Positions 9,152-19,696 are shown, numbered from the stretch's first letter. The stretch: DNA of 55,303 nucleotides from Fundicoccus ignavus (GCF_009659375.1 NZ_WJQT01000017.1:1-55303), one strand, 5' to 3'. Notes: a model not told the origin generated them from the sequence alone. Translations and numbers: made by a program.

Positions 9152-11587
9152 TTAGATAAAGTACAATGGCTCATGATCAATACTAACACGTAGCCCTTGT
9201 TTCAAATCTTGTTGAGAAGCTGTCAAAATCTCATTTAATTGTGATTGAACAAGTTCTTTATTTTTATATTTCAACATAAGTTGAAAATGATAATATTCAT
9301 TAATTCTTGCAACAGGACCTTTACTTGGTCCTAAGATTAACAGATCACTATTCGATGATTGCTGATTATAAATATTTGCTTTTATTTCATATATTTTCTC
9401 TTGCGCATTAGCCAAATTTTTACTTGAAACAGAAATCAACGTCGTATAAAAATAAGGTGGATAATTTCCAATGTGACGTCGCTTCATCTCATAATAGAAA
9501 AACTTTTCATAATCGTGTTGCTTAGCAAATTGCATCACATAATGCTCTGGATTATATGTCTGGATTAATACCTCACCCGCAAAACGACCACGCCCTGTTC
9601 GACCAGCAACTTGCGTTAGTAATTGAAAGGTTTTCTCACCAGCTCTAAAGTCAGGTAAATTTAGTGAAGTATCTGCATTGATAACACCTACCAATGTTAC
9701 CTTTTCAAAATCCAACCCTTTTGCAATCATTTGAGTACCTAATAGAATATCTGCCTTTTCTTCGGCAAACTGCTTCAAAAGTTTCTCATGCTGGCCCTTG
9801 CGTCTTGTTGTATCGTTATCCATGCGTATCACTCTTGCATCTGGATAGAGCTCTTCTAGTGTCTCAGCTACTTTTTGTGTCCCTAAACCAAAGGTTCTAA
9901 GATGTGTACTTTGACATTGAGGACAATTGCGTGGGATATTCTGTTGGAAATCACAATAATGACATTTCATCTTATGATCGTGTTTGTGATAAGTTAAAGA
10001 AATATCACAACGTGGACATTCTAAGACATAACCACACTCTCTACAGAGTAAATAGGACGCATAACCTCGACGATTTAACAGTAGAACTATTTGTTCTTTT
10101 TTTTCTAAGCGGTCACGAATTTTTTCTTTTAATAAGGGTGAAAACTCATTACTTGTCTCTCTAACTGCCATTTGGGTCATATCTATAATTTCTACTGGTG
10201 GTAAAGGAGCTTGATTCACTCTAGCTTCCATCTTTAACAGCGTATAGCGACCAACCTCAGCCCGTGAGCGCGTCTCTAAAGAAGGTGTTGCACTTCCTAA
10301 TACCAAAGGGCATTGATGATACTGACATCGCCATAACGCTACATCGCGAGCATGATAACGTGGATTATCAGCTTGTTTATAGGTTGTTTCGTGTTCTTCA
10401 TCGATAATAATTAAACCTAGTTTATCGAGTGGCGCAAAAACTGATGAACGAGCACCTACCACAATCGTTGCTTCGCCTTTGATTATTCGGCGCCATTCGT
10501 CATACTTTTCACTTGTGGATAAACCAGAATGAAGCACCGCTACACCCGTTGAAAATCGCTCGGTGACTCGCGCAACCATTTGAGGAGTTAATGAAATTTC
10601 GGGTACCAATAGAATGGCCGCCTCTCCTCTCTGTCGAGCATGCGCCATTAATTGAAGATAGACCTCAGTCTTACCGCTGCCTGTAACACCTTCTAGTAGG
10701 AAGGTTTCATTTCTTTCAGCTGTAATAGCTTCTTTCACTGCATTAAACGCTATTGCTTGTTCCGGCAATAAAGCTCTTGCAGTTGTTGAGTGTCGCTCTT
10801 GGTTGGCCAATGGATCTCGATAAACTTGTCGTTCCTGTCTTTCGAACCAACCTTTATCAATTACAGATTTAATGGTTGCAGTACTCACTCCAGAACGTTT
10901 TGCCACTTCATTAAGTGGTGCTTCCTCCCACATCAAAGGATAATTAGCCAAGTAATAAGTTAATAGCTGAACTTGCTTAGGGCTACGCTTACCTTGTTTT
11001 TCCACTATAGCTTGCATGTCTTCAAAATTTAATAGCGGCTTAAGATAGGGAATTTTCTTGTGTGTTGTTTGATTTAACACACGATATTCCAACTCGATTA
11101 CCTCCGCCTGAATCATTTCTTTAATTAACTGTCCTGGTAAAATTGCTTCTAATGTTAATTTCTGAAATTCAATCTCAGGACCATACATCAATTGCTCAGC
11201 AAATTCGAGCGTCATCGTCTGAAATTTCTGTAAATCATTTATAATGAAAATGTTCTCATATTTTACTTTCAACATATTCGGTAACATGGCTTGTAAAACC
11301 GAAATTCTAAACGCATGTAGATTTCCTGCTAAATATTCACTTAATTCAATAAGTTCTGGATTTAAAAACGAAACATAATCTAGAACACCTGTTATTTCTT
11401 TTAACTCCCCACTGAACAAAGTGGTATCATCCATCCCCACTACAAATCCAAGTAATTGACGACGTCCAAAAGGAACTTGCACACGAATTCCTAGTTGAAT
11501 GATACTTTGCCATTTAGCAGGAACTTGATAATCGAACGTACGATTCACTTGCGCCGCAGGTATATCTACTATAACTTGTACAATCAT
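9152..11587 (-). CDS. priA: Primosomal protein N' (replication restart helicase)
   Basis: 3'-5' DNA helicase that reloads the replisome at stalled forks. An N-terminal DNA-binding/winged-helix region precedes the helicase core with Walker A GVTGSGKTE, Walker B/DEEH (IIDEEHE) and motif AGRTGRG. Between the RecA lobes sits a cysteine cluster (CRECGYVLECPRC ... CHYC ... CPQC) binding two zinc ions. The frame is open eight codons further to a TTG at 11611, but AGGAGG lies just upstream of the ATG at 11587, which gives MIVQVIVDIP, the usual N-terminus, and 811 residues. It is the first gene after a terminator-like hairpin behind rpoZ. Confidence 0.96.
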   Translation of the reverse strand: MIVQVIVDIPAAQVNRTFDYQVPAKWQSIIQLGIRVQVPFGRRQLLGFVVGMDDTTLFSGELKEITGVLDYVSFLNPELIELSEYLAGNLHAFRISVLQAMLPNMLKVKYENIFIINDLQKFQTMTLEFAEQLMYGPEIEFQKLTLEAILPGQLIKEMIQAEVIELEYRVLNQTTHKKIPYLKPLLNFEDMQAIVEKQGKRSPKQVQLLTYYLANYPLMWEEAPLNEVAKRSGVSTATIKSVIDKGWFERQERQVYRDPLANQERHSTTARALLPEQAIAFNAVKEAITAERNETFLLEGVTGSGKTEVYLQLMAHARQRGEAAILLVPEISLTPQMVARVTERFSTGVAVLHSGLSTSEKYDEWRRIIKGEATIVVGARSSVFAPLDKLGLIIIDEEHETTYKQADNPRYHARDVALWRCQYHQCPLVLGSATPSLETRSRAEVGRYTLLKMEARVNQAPLPPVEIIDMTQMAVRETSNEFSPLLKEKIRDRLEKKEQIVLLLNRRGYASYLLCRECGYVLECPRCDISLTYHKHDHKMKCHYCDFQQNIPRNCPQCQSTHLRTFGLGTQKVAETLEELYPDARVIRMDNDTTRRKGQHEKLLKQFAEEKADILLGTQMIAKGLDFEKVTLVGVINADTSLNLPDFRAGEKTFQLLTQVAGRTGRGRFAGEVLIQTYNPEHYVMQFAKQHDYEKFFYYEMKRRHIGNYPPYFYTTLISVSSKNLANAQEKIYEIKANIYNQQSSNSDLLILGPSKGPVARINEYYHFQLMLKYKNKELVQSQLNEILTASQQDLKQGLRVSIDHEPLYFI

Positions 11588-11625
11588 GAACGCACCTCCT
11601 AAACTCTGCATCCTTTATCCTACAC

Positions 11626-11675
11626 TAAAAAAGACTACTAGAAAAGTTATTCATTCAAACTTTTCTTAGCAGTCT
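11626..11675 (-). terminator. Terminator between rpoZ and priA
   Basis: On the minus strand AGACTGCTAAGAAAAGT and ACTTTTCTAGTAGTCT form an interrupted long stem followed by TTTTTTA. It is placed after the rpoZ stop and before priA, so it should end or attenuate the gmk-rpoZ transcript; no other obvious promoter for priA is seen, so partial read-through is likely. Confidence 0.7.
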
Positions 11676-11691
11676 AATTATTGATTCAATA

Positions 11692-11886
11692 TTAATCTTG
11701 AATATCTAACACACCATCAACAACTTCTTCTAATGCTTTACCTACTGGCTTAACAGATTTATAATCATTTAATTGCATGTTATCGTATAAGCGCATTTCG
11801 TGCGCACGTTTACTTGCTAAAATGATTAAACTGTATTTAGAAGGAACTTTTTCCAATAACTCATCAATTGACGGATATAACATCAT
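11692..11886 (-). CDS. rpoZ: RNA polymerase omega subunit
   Basis: A 64-residue omega subunit, which helps assemble RNA polymerase around beta'. Recognised from [20 protein letters not shown], then the conserved ASKRAHEMR helix and a [10 protein letters not shown] segment. The ATG overlaps the gmk stop (ATGA), so the two are translationally coupled as in most Firmicutes. Two consecutive ATG codons (11886 and 11883) could serve as start; GGGGA lies upstream. Confidence 0.93.
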   Translation of the reverse strand: MMLYPSIDELLEKVPSKYSLIILASKRAHEMRLYDNMQLNDYKSVKPVGKALEEVVDGVLDIQD

Positions 11887-12524
11887 CTTGACTCATCCCC
11901 TTTTTGAAAATATTTATGAATATCAGCTTTGATTTTATCCACGACACGTTCTACTTTTAAATGCTCGCTTTGAATAATTGAATTAATTTTTTCAACAGCA
12001 AATTCCACTTCATCATTAACAACAACATAGTCATAATGTTGCATTAATTCAATTTCTTCACGTGCCTTTTGCATACGTTCATAGATTATCGCTTCACCAT
12101 CTGTCCCACGTCCTGTAATACGCGATTCTAGTTCCTGTAAATTAGGAGGAGCTAAGAATATGAATATTCCTTCTGGCATTTTTTGACGAACTTTTAAAGC
12201 ACCTTGAACTTCAATCTCTAAAAATACATCATTACCTGCCGCCAAGTTTTCTTCAATCTTTTGAATAGGTGTGCCATAATAATTCCCCACATATTCAGCG
12301 TATTCCAATAATGCGTCCTGTTCGATTAATTTTTCAAATTCATCTCTTGAAACAAAATAGTAATCGACGCCATCTTGTTCTCCCGGTCTACTTTCACGAG
12401 TCGTTGCCGATACAGAATAAACATAATTGAATATATTCTTTTTAAAGATTGCTGCCCTAACAGTTCCTTTCCCTACACCGGATGGACCTGATAATACAAT
12501 TAACAATCCTCTCGTTGATGCCAT
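11883..12524 (-). CDS. gmk: Guanylate kinase
   Basis: Phosphorylates GMP to GDP with ATP. The P-loop [10 protein letters not shown] is at about residues 12-21, followed by [15 protein letters not shown] (GMP-binding) and the lid segment with [12 protein letters not shown]. The length of 213 residues is normal. ATG at 12524 follows GGAGGGG. It is the promoter-proximal gene of the gmk-rpoZ pair. Confidence 0.96.
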   Translation of the reverse strand: MASTRGLLIVLSGPSGVGKGTVRAAIFKKNIFNYVYSVSATTRESRPGEQDGVDYYFVSRDEFEKLIEQDALLEYAEYVGNYYGTPIQKIEENLAAGNDVFLEIEVQGALKVRQKMPEGIFIFLAPPNLQELESRITGRGTDGEAIIYERMQKAREEIELMQHYDYVVVNDEVEFAVEKINSIIQSEHLKVERVVDKIKADIHKYFQKGDESR

Positions 12525-12641
12525 GCTACCCCTCCAATATGTTTTCTGCTATTAGTTATGAAGATTATCTTAACATAAAAGTAACAATCTTGAAAGCTAA
12601 GTGTATAATCTAATGAAACGTTTATGAAAACTCATAAAATT

Positions 12642-13634
12642 CTAATTATTCAATTCCAACTCATATTGCAACTGATCAATCACTTCTGCTAATGATGAAG
12701 GATCTAATATCTCGTAATAAACGCCGTCAATCATACTTCCGCTACCAGATAACTGATAATTTTCAATAGTATCAATAGCACCACGATAATTATTAAAGAT
12801 TGTCAACATGTCATCAAACGTAATATCTGTTTGCACATTACCTTGTAAGGAAGCTAAAATCTCATTATAATTCCATAAAGTAGACACATTTAATGCAGAA
12901 TGTAAAATGCCGTCTATTAATTGACGTTGGCGGGCTTGACGACCGTAGTCTCCTCCTGTGTCATAGCGGTTTCGTGAATATGCTAAAGCCATCGTACCGT
13001 CCATAAAAGTGGATTGCCCCTCATAGAATTGGTAACCGTCTTGGCTGAACGTATCAGTTGGTGTAATTGTAATACCACCTACAGCATCTACGATATCTTC
13101 GAAACCTTGCATATTAACAGAAACAGTAAAATCAATTGGAATTTCTAATAAATTTTGCACTGTGTTAGCTGACATTGCAACACCGCCAAAAGCATACGCA
13201 TGATTAATTTTATCTTGTGTCCCGTAGCCAACAATATCGGTTAAACTATCACGCGGGATACTTGTAATCGTTGTACGATTTGTATTAGGATTTACAGTAG
13301 CTACCATCATTACATCGGAACGCCCTTGATCAACACGCCCCATATCACCAGTATCGATTCCCAATAACAAAACTGAGAATGGTTTTTCTTCTTGTTGAAT
13401 ATCAATTGATTCTTCACGCACTAATACTTGCCCTTCGGGCTTTTCAGTATATAAAACCGCTGTTGTTTGTTCAACATTACGGTAAACATTCCACGCGTAA
13501 AAACCAGCCACTCCAATTGCAATTAACAATAATACGACAATAAAACCAAAGCAACCAAATTTACGTTTACGTCTTGGTTTACGTCGACGATGTCTTGATG
13601 ATCTCGTTTGTTCTCTTCTATCCATTCCTGACAA
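12642..13634 (-). CDS. LytR-CpsA-Psr family cell-wall ligase
   Basis: Membrane-anchored phosphotransferase of the LCP family, which attaches teichoic acid or capsule chains to peptidoglycan. The N-terminus is very basic (RRKPRRKRK), followed by one membrane segment (about residues 28-50), then the extracellular LCP domain with LLLGIDTGD, GRSDVMMV, TSIPRDSL (catalytic/metal Asp-Arg region), KINHAYAFGG and AYSRNRYDTGGDYGRQARQ. ATG is not favoured as start: AAGGAGG lies eight bases before a TTG (13634), but sixteen before the ATG at 13625, so TTG initiation is likely. It stands alone; it is flanked upstream by the repeat-containing intergenic region. Confidence 0.88.
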   Translation of the reverse strand: MSGMDRREQTRSSRHRRRKPRRKRKFGCFGFIVVLLLIAIGVAGFYAWNVYRNVEQTTAVLYTEKPEGQVLVREESIDIQQEEKPFSVLLLGIDTGDMGRVDQGRSDVMMVATVNPNTNRTTITSIPRDSLTDIVGYGTQDKINHAYAFGGVAMSANTVQNLLEIPIDFTVSVNMQGFEDIVDAVGGITITPTDTFSQDGYQFYEGQSTFMDGTMALAYSRNRYDTGGDYGRQARQRQLIDGILHSALNVSTLWNYNEILASLQGNVQTDITFDDMLTIFNNYRGAIDTIENYQLSGSGSMIDGVYYEILDPSSLAEVIDQLQYELELNN

Positions 13635-13879
13635 AAAAATGCCTCCTTAAGTAAACTTATCTATTTAAAACAATTAAAAACTATCTTATTAATAATATCA
13701 GATTTTCCAAGTAACACCAATATAGTAATGTGAAAATTACTTTAAAGTTTTCTTAGAATTTGACGTCGATAATATCGTATTTAGTTTAATTTATTTAAAA
13801 TTGTATAGAACGATTCAATTCGACACAAAGCATGTTATTTTTTGACCACAACATTGATTCAGTTGAATGAAGTACCATA

Positions 13880-14128
13880 CATAGCTTGCTGTGATGTTTG
13901 ACCAAAGTGGTACAAAGTTTAATTCATCGCTATTAATAGAATCGCTTGTTCTGACTTTGAGCACAGCGAAATAGCCAGTGCCTAGCCGTTTAAGCTGGAA
14001 AGCACGAACACCATGACTTCCAAAGAGGCTTTGAAAGCGGCCACCGCCTTGGAAAAACTATAAGCTGAGTGAAGCACAACCCCATCAAATCAATACAAAA
14101 CCTATAATCCTTATATTACGAAGAAAAA
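13880..14128 (+). repeat. Dispersed structured repeat, copy A1
   Basis: First of five related ~240-bp intergenic copies. It contains the shared core (GAGCACAGCGAA, CCTAGCCG, AAGCTGGAAA, CACCGCCTTGGAAA) and the AT-rich tail (AAATCAATACAAAACCTATAA then CTTATATTA). The outer helix is CCAAAGTGGT with ACCGCCTTGG, where one G-C of copy A2 is replaced by a wobble pair. The hairpin AAAGC...GCTTT is kept with a longer loop. It has no open reading frame of note. It lies directly before copy A2 in the same orientation. Confidence 0.75.
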
Positions 14129-14430
14129 TCGGACAAGTCCGAGGTCTTTAAATTTCGTTTAGCAGTTTTAATATGATGATACAACGTTATTTTTATTAAA
14201 ATACTAAGCGTAGCTCAGTGACTTGTTTTCCAAAGCGGTATAACGGGCAATCGGCGCAGCTTGGTGTGACTTTGAGCGTAGCGAATTAGTCACAACCTAG
14301 CCGATTGAGCTGGAAAAGCCTGAACGTCAGTGAGGCTTTGGAAGCGACCACCGCCTTGGAAATACAATAAGCTGAGTGAAGCCTAAAGCACGGCAAATCA
14401 TCATAAAACTCCTAATCCCTTATGGTATTA
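14129..14430 (+). repeat. Dispersed structured repeat, copy A2
   Basis: It begins with a short hairpin (TCGGAC/GTCCGA) and the motif TTTAAATTTCGTTTAGCAGT at 14147-14166, also found beside ddh. The core folds into nested helices: P1 TTTCCAA-A-GCGGT (14227-14239) with ACCGC-C-TTGGAAA (14350-14362); P2 CAATCGGC (14248-14255) with GCCGATTG (14300-14307); P3 TGTGACT (14265-14271) with AGTCACA (14288-14294); P4 AAAGCCT (14315-14321) with AGGCTTT (14333-14339). The tail ends at the T-run of the V-ATPase terminator. The stretch 13635-13879 shows nothing recognisable apart from the promoter side of the LCP gene. Confidence 0.8.
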
Positions 14431-14467
14431 AAAGAACTGTTACAAAGTTAATACCTCGTAACAGTTC
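14428..14467 (-). terminator. Terminator of the V-ATPase operon
   Basis: GAACTGTTAC and GTAACAGTTC form a perfect 10-bp stem with a 14-base loop, followed on the minus strand by TTTTAATA. It lies 35 bases after the ntpD stop. The end of repeat copy A2 abuts it. Confidence 0.85.
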
Positions 14468-14501
14468 TCATTCATTTATGCTAAAAATAACTAGAAGAAA
14501 T

Positions 14502-15146
14502 TTATACCTCTTCTTTATTTTTATCCATATCTTTAACCTTCATCATGCGCGTCACATTAGCACGCTCAGATTCTTCTAGCTTCATTTCGATAAAATAAAT
14601 TGTTTCTTCTAATTGAGGAATCGTTCGAAATTCTAAACTATTTACACGACGTCGTGTTTTTTCAATTTCATCCGCCATCAATTGACATGTTTTTTCAATT
14701 TCAGCTAGTTTCAGTAAATCATCTAATGAAGCAGAAATGGAATCAATCGCTTCGTCCATACCACTGTTTGAGTTTGAATAACTGTAATAAGCACTATCTG
14801 ATTGACCATGTTCATAGATATCCGTAAACATACGTGGGACCCTTACACTCATTATCGATTCAGTTTGCATACGTAAGCTTATTTCTTTTGATGGAACAGC
14901 AAACAAACCTTGTACAATTTGATCATTTTCTAATGATTTCGCTAAAACAAAATCTTGCATGCTGTCTACTAAACCATTTTCAACTTTTTCTCGTAATGTA
15001 TTATTCTCACGAATAAGCTTGATAAATTGACGCATCAATTCATCTTGCTTATCCTTCAATAATTTATGACCACTCGTTGCTGTTGCTAATTGGCTTTTTA
15101 GGCGACGTAGCTCCATACGAGTTGGTTTCACATTAAGTTTAGCCAA
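14502..15146 (-). CDS. ntpD: V-type ATPase subunit D
   Basis: Central stalk subunit D of the V1 motor, a long antiparallel coiled coil that turns inside the A3B3 ring. The 214-residue protein starts [20 protein letters not shown], the conserved N-terminus of the family, and is helical throughout with heptad patterns at both ends. The start is a TTG at 15146, with GAGGG ten bases upstream; the first in-frame ATG would remove the conserved N-terminus. It is the last gene of the operon, four bases after ntpB. Confidence 0.95.
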   Translation of the reverse strand: MAKLNVKPTRMELRRLKSQLATATSGHKLLKDKQDELMRQFIKLIRENNTLREKVENGLVDSMQDFVLAKSLENDQIVQGLFAVPSKEISLRMQTESIMSVRVPRMFTDIYEHGQSDSAYYSYSNSNSGMDEAIDSISASLDDLLKLAEIEKTCQLMADEIEKTRRRVNSLEFRTIPQLEETIYFIEMKLEESERANVTRMMKVKDMDKNKEEV

Positions 15147-15149
15147 GGT

Positions 15150-16538
15150 TTATTCACCCTCTTTTTCAGGTAAATACTCATCAAGCATATCATCCTTAAT
15201 ACGCTTCAATTCCGTACGTGGCAAGATAGATAATAATTCCCAGCCCAAGTCTAATGTTTCTTCAATGGTTCGGTTAGTATAGAAGCCTTGGTTAATATAC
15301 TCTTCTTCGAATCTTTCCGTAAATTCAACATATTTACGATCCGTTGCAGATAGAGCTGCTTCACCTAGAATTGCCTCTAACTCTTTGGCTTCTTTACCTG
15401 TTGCATAAGCTGCAAACAATTGGTTCATCGTTGCTGCATGATCCTTGCGTGTTTTACCTTCACCTGAACCTTTATCTTTCAATCGTGATAATGATGGTAA
15501 CACGTTAATTGGTGGACGATAGCCGCTGTTATATAAATCTCGGTCAAGAATAATTTGACCTTCGGTAATATATCCTGTTAAATCAGGAATTGGATGTGTG
15601 ATATCATCTTCAGGCATTGATAGTATAGGGATTTGCGTTACCGAACCAGGCTTACCTACCAAACGACCTGCACGTTCATATAGAGTAGATAAGTTGGTAT
15701 ATAGATAACCTGGGTAGCCTCGTCGACCTGGTACTTCACGACGCGCAGCGGACACTTCACGTAAAGCCTCACAGTAGTTTGTCATATCTGTCATAATGAC
15801 TAGTACATGCATACCTTTCTCGTAAGCTAAATACTCAGCTGTTGTTAAAGCAATTTTAGGTGTTGCAATTCTTTCAATTGCAGGATCATTGGCTAAATTT
15901 ATAAATAAAACTGAACGATCAATTGCACCCGTTTTACGTAAGTCATTCACGAAAAATTCTGCTTCTTCAAAGGTTGTTCCCATCGCAGCAAACACTACCG
16001 CAAAGTTTTCATCTGAGTTTAATACAGCCGCTTGACGTGCGATTTGGGCTGCTAGTTCTTGGTGTGGCAAACCTGCGCCAGAGAAAACAGGTAATTTTTG
16101 ACCTCTTACTAAAGTGTTCAAGTGGTCTATTGCTGAGATACCCGTTTGAATAAATTCATCCGGATAATCTCGTGCAACTGGATTGATTGCTTGTCCATCT
16201 ATATCTAAATGTTTTTCAGCAATGATATCTGGACCTTCATCCATAATTTTCCCCATACCATCAAATACTCGTCCAATCATATCCTCCGATACTGGTAAAT
16301 GTAAAGAACGTCCTGAGAATCGTATTTTGGTATTTTCTAAATTTATTCCTGATGACCCTTCAAATAGTTGCACCATTGCATTATCGCCATCGACTTCAAG
16401 CACTTGTCCTTGACGAATCTCACCATTATGCATCTGTACTTCTACTTGCTCGTTGAATTTAACGCCTTCAACGCCTTCAACAATCATAAGGGGACCAACG
16501 ACTTCTCTTGCCGTTTTATATTCTTTAATATATGCCAT
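15150..16538 (-). CDS. ntpB: V-type ATPase subunit B
   Basis: Non-catalytic nucleotide-binding-like subunit of the V1 hexamer. The 462-residue protein has the family's [26 protein letters not shown] segment in place of a proper Walker A lysine motif, EAEFF, and the [26 protein letters not shown] region that contributes the arginine finger to subunit A. ATG overlaps the ntpA stop by one base (TAATG) with GAGGTGAGG upstream, so A and B are coupled for equal synthesis. Confidence 0.97.
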   Translation of the reverse strand: MAYIKEYKTAREVVGPLMIVEGVEGVKFNEQVEVQMHNGEIRQGQVLEVDGDNAMVQLFEGSSGINLENTKIRFSGRSLHLPVSEDMIGRVFDGMGKIMDEGPDIIAEKHLDIDGQAINPVARDYPDEFIQTGISAIDHLNTLVRGQKLPVFSGAGLPHQELAAQIARQAAVLNSDENFAVVFAAMGTTFEEAEFFVNDLRKTGAIDRSVLFINLANDPAIERIATPKIALTTAEYLAYEKGMHVLVIMTDMTNYCEALREVSAARREVPGRRGYPGYLYTNLSTLYERAGRLVGKPGSVTQIPILSMPEDDITHPIPDLTGYITEGQIILDRDLYNSGYRPPINVLPSLSRLKDKGSGEGKTRKDHAATMNQLFAAYATGKEAKELEAILGEAALSATDRKYVEFTERFEEEYINQGFYTNRTIEETLDLGWELLSILPRTELKRIKDDMLDEYLPEKEGE

Positions 16539-18316
16539 TAGTCCTCACCTCCACTTTGAATTACTTGACGAATCGTTAAATCAATTTCGCGTTTTAAGGC
16601 TTCGATTTCACTTACTCGTTCTTCCTCAATAAATTTACTACGTGCAATTCGATCTCTTAATTCTTCTGTACCATTCATGATATCTAAGTAGTAAGAGCCT
16701 AAATCAATTGCTTCATTCGCTTCATGATCAAATTCTAGAATGTTCGTTAACATTGCAATCTGCTTCTTAAATGACGTATAAGTATCGACATCATCAAATG
16801 CATTCTGTTGTAAATAATCTTCACGAATCATTTTTGCCGTATTCAATGTCAAACGGTCACGATCGGATAATGCTTCCACTCCAACCAAGCGAACAATTTC
16901 GTCCAACTCTTCTTCCCTTTGAAGAATATTCATCGCACGCGTTACTTTTTCGCTCCAATTACTTCCGTACTGCTCATCTAAATAGCTGCCGATATCATCA
17001 GAGTACAATGAATAAGAGTTTAACCAATGCACTGATGGGAAGTGACGTCTTTGAGCTAACGAAGCATCTAAGCCCCAGAATACTTTAACGATTCTTAATG
17101 TGTTCTGCGTAACCGGTTCTGAGGTATCTCCACCTGGAGGTGATACCGCCCCAATTGCAGTAATTGTTCCTTCACGACTCTCAGATCCAATTGTTTCAAT
17201 TCTTCCTGCTCGCTCATAGTATTCTGCAATTCGACTACCGAGATATGCTGGATACCCTTCATCACCAGGCATTTCTTCCAATCGACCTGACATTTCACGC
17301 AATGCCTCTGCCCAACGTGATGTTGAATCTGCCATAATGGCGACTGAATAGCCCATATCACGGAAATATTCTGCAATCGTAATCCCTGTGTAAATCGATG
17401 CTTCACGGGCTGCAACCGGCATATTGGACGTATTCGCGATTAAAATCGTACGTTCCATGATTGATTCACCTGTATTCGGATCAATCAATTCAGGAAATTC
17501 ATTTAATACATCCGTCATCTCGTTTCCACGTTCCCCACAACCAACATAAACAACAATGTCTACGTTTGAAAACTTCGCAATTTGGTGTTGCACCACTGTT
17601 TTACCAGCTCCAAATGGTCCCGGAACAGCTGCTGCCCCACCTTTTGCTACCGGGAAGAAAGTATCAATGACCCTTTGTCCCGTTACAAGTGGTTCTGTCG
17701 GTATTAATTTCTTCTTAAATGGTCTACCTTTTCTTACTGGCCATTTTTGAACGAGAGTTCCTTGATACTCTTCACCATTTGCTTGTTCAATTGTATAAAC
17801 ATTATCTTTTATGGTATAATCTCCGGAATTTATATGTGTCAATTTACCTGAAATACCAACTGGTACCATGATGCGGTGTTCAATTACTTTTGTTTCTTGA
17901 ATAACACCTAAGATGTCCCCAGCCTCGACATAGTCACCTATCGATTTTTTTGAGATAAATTGCCATTTATGCTCTTGATCTAACACATCAATTTCTTCAC
18001 CACGGATTAAATAGTCACTTTGAGTTACTTCCATAAAAGCTTTTAATGGTCGTTGAATCCCATCATACATATTAGATATTAAGCCTGGACCTAATTCGAC
18101 AGATAAAGGACTACCTGTTGTAATGACCGGTTCGCCTGGGCCTATACCTGATGTCTCTTCATAAACTTGAATGGAGGCTTTATCTCTTCTCATTTCAATG
18201 ATTTCGCCAATAAGCCCCATGTGACCAACTCGGCAAATGTCTTGAATATTCGCGTCTTGCATTCCCGATGCAACGACAAGTGGTCCTGAAACTTTAATTA
18301 CTTTTCCTTGACTCAA
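16538..18316 (-). CDS. ntpA: V-type ATPase catalytic subunit A
   Basis: Catalytic ATP-hydrolysing subunit of V1. Walker A is [13 protein letters not shown]; the long A-specific non-homologous insert follows the N-terminal barrel, then [16 protein letters not shown] and [33 protein letters not shown]. The frame stays open for 39 more codons upstream, but that part is unlike the family. GGAGGG lies six bases before a TTG at 18316 whose product begins [16 protein letters not shown], the typical N-terminus, giving 592 residues against 593 in Enterococcus hirae NtpA as I recall it. It follows the F-type stalk gene by 52 bases. Confidence 0.96.
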   Translation of the reverse strand: MSQGKVIKVSGPLVVASGMQDANIQDICRVGHMGLIGEIIEMRRDKASIQVYEETSGIGPGEPVITTGSPLSVELGPGLISNMYDGIQRPLKAFMEVTQSDYLIRGEEIDVLDQEHKWQFISKKSIGDYVEAGDILGVIQETKVIEHRIMVPVGISGKLTHINSGDYTIKDNVYTIEQANGEEYQGTLVQKWPVRKGRPFKKKLIPTEPLVTGQRVIDTFFPVAKGGAAAVPGPFGAGKTVVQHQIAKFSNVDIVVYVGCGERGNEMTDVLNEFPELIDPNTGESIMERTILIANTSNMPVAAREASIYTGITIAEYFRDMGYSVAIMADSTSRWAEALREMSGRLEEMPGDEGYPAYLGSRIAEYYERAGRIETIGSESREGTITAIGAVSPPGGDTSEPVTQNTLRIVKVFWGLDASLAQRRHFPSVHWLNSYSLYSDDIGSYLDEQYGSNWSEKVTRAMNILQREEELDEIVRLVGVEALSDRDRLTLNTAKMIREDYLQQNAFDDVDTYTSFKKQIAMLTNILEFDHEANEAIDLGSYYLDIMNGTEELRDRIARSKFIEEERVSEIEALKREIDLTIRQVIQSGGED

Positions 18317-18368
18317 TACATTCCCTCCTTGTGTTTCTAGTTTTAAAATCATTCTTTTAATAAATATC

Positions 18369-18686
18369 TTACAATATATCTTGACCGACAGCCTTCTTAA
18401 CGTTTTCTTGAATACGTGCTGCACCAATACCAAGTCGTCCCTTATGAGTCGGTATTAAAATGATAGCAGGTGTGACTTGCGCGTCATAAAAATTAATGAC
18501 GTCCGGTATTTCAGCTGCGATATTTTCTGTTAAATAAATAATGCCATAGTTTTGCTTAGCTAACTGGTTGAGTAATTTCTTCGCTTCTGAGCCTTCATTT
18601 ACAGGATAGGTATCAAAACCAATGATTTTGAAAGGTAAGATTGCATCTCTATTACCCATGACTGCAATTTTATATTGTTTCGCCAT
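18369..18686 (-). CDS. ntpG: V-type ATPase subunit F
   Basis: Small central stalk subunit (F; named NtpG in E. hirae) that binds subunit D and the ring. The 105-residue protein shows [20 protein letters not shown], the IIYLTENIA strand and [16 protein letters not shown] typical of the family's Rossmann-like fold. The ATG (18686) lies inside the end of ntpC (17-base overlap), with AGGATGAG as ribosome site. Confidence 0.93.
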   Translation of the reverse strand: MAKQYKIAVMGNRDAILPFKIIGFDTYPVNEGSEAKKLLNQLAKQNYGIIYLTENIAAEIPDVINFYDAQVTPAIILIPTHKGRLGIGAARIQENVKKAVGQDIL

Positions 18687-19686
18687 AAATTGGTCTCATC
18701 CTTTCTGTAATTTGCTCATTTGATAGTTGATTAACTCTACCTGTTAAAATTAGTCGTAAGTTTTTTATTTCCATCTGTTTACCATATAAGTATCTTAAAA
18801 CTGGCATTGGTCCCAATATTTCGCGTCTCTTCTCGTGTAAAAAACTGTGGGTATAGATGCTTTGTAGTTTTTCTAATTCATAACTTTGAATACTACCGTC
18901 CAACATCTTGTCGCGAAACTTATCAAATTTACGATCAAAGGGTAATTGATTAATCTGATCAAACCATTGATTAATTTGATGGTTTTCAACTAATTCGATA
19001 AATTCTCTAGCAGTGTAAGTACCTTCATCTGACATAATTTCGATTAAATCACTCATCGCCAGTCGGTCATCTAACCCTCTTTTAGCGGAGATAACATTGT
19101 AAAAGTCGATAAGAACATTTACTAAATTAGTGATATCAGGATGATCGATTTTCTGTTCTGTCAGTCGTAAGTGTTTGAAATAAGCATTATCCATCCCAAT
19201 ATCTAATGCTTCAACTACATTGTAAGTAACATAACTGTTCCATGTGCTAGCTATTTCATCGACGATCGCTTGTTCAATAATTGCCGACTCCAACGTTTGA
19301 ACCACGTGACGTAACTCATTCATTGAGTAGCGGCCAATAGGGGTTAACAAATGGCTTAAATCTTGTCCGGTTGCACGCATAATCAATAACATTTTTAAAT
19401 TATGGTACATAAACTTCAATGCAAATATATCGACAATTTCTTTTACAGGTGATTCTTCATAAGCAAAATGAAAATCATGAATCAACTCGTTCATCAACCG
19501 TTTTTCAATTGTTAAAGTATCGGATAAATCATTTAAACTGAAATGATATTCTGTATTCTGTAATAATAAATGTAAACTTTCTTCATCTTCAGCAGACATT
19601 ATTTTATCTAAGTCTGTTTTAGATAAAAGGGTCGGTTCTTTAACGCTAATCAGTGTATTCAATTCTGTAAAATGCTCAGCGTTCAT
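18670..19686 (-). CDS. ntpC: V-type ATPase subunit C (d)
   Basis: Funnel-shaped subunit joining the central stalk to the membrane K-ring. The 338-residue, almost fully helical protein has the family's repeated three-helix pattern, including DIFALKFMYHNLKMLLIMRATGQDL, a segment typical of V-ATPase C/d proteins, and the C-terminal RYLYGKQMEIKNLRLILTGRVNQL. ATG at 19686 is ten bases after the ntpE stop. Its end overlaps the next gene. Confidence 0.93.
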   Translation of the reverse strand: MNAEHFTELNTLISVKEPTLLSKTDLDKIMSAEDEESLHLLLQNTEYHFSLNDLSDTLTIEKRLMNELIHDFHFAYEESPVKEIVDIFALKFMYHNLKMLLIMRATGQDLSHLLTPIGRYSMNELRHVVQTLESAIIEQAIVDEIASTWNSYVTYNVVEALDIGMDNAYFKHLRLTEQKIDHPDITNLVNVLIDFYNVISAKRGLDDRLAMSDLIEIMSDEGTYTAREFIELVENHQINQWFDQINQLPFDRKFDKFRDKMLDGSIQSYELEKLQSIYTHSFLHEKRREILGPMPVLRYLYGKQMEIKNLRLILTGRVNQLSNEQITERMRPIYGETI

Positions 19687-19696
19687 TTAATCCCCC

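Noticed and set aside
9904..10164. 86-codon + strand frame inside priA, Cys/His-containing
   Set aside because: It is antisense to the zinc-binding region of priA; its composition follows from that and it lacks a ribosome site.
13880..14430. Repeat copies as CRISPR array or tRNA cluster
   Set aside because: No regular short repeats with spacers and no cloverleaf with CCA-compatible ends; units are ~240 bp and far apart.
16771..17750. Several overlapping frames on both strands inside ntpA
   Set aside because: All are shadows of the conserved catalytic subunit coding region.
18317..18433. 39-residue N-terminal extension of ntpA
   Set aside because: Unlike any V-ATPase A subunit and overlapping the end of the preceding gene; GGAGGG favours the TTG at 18316.
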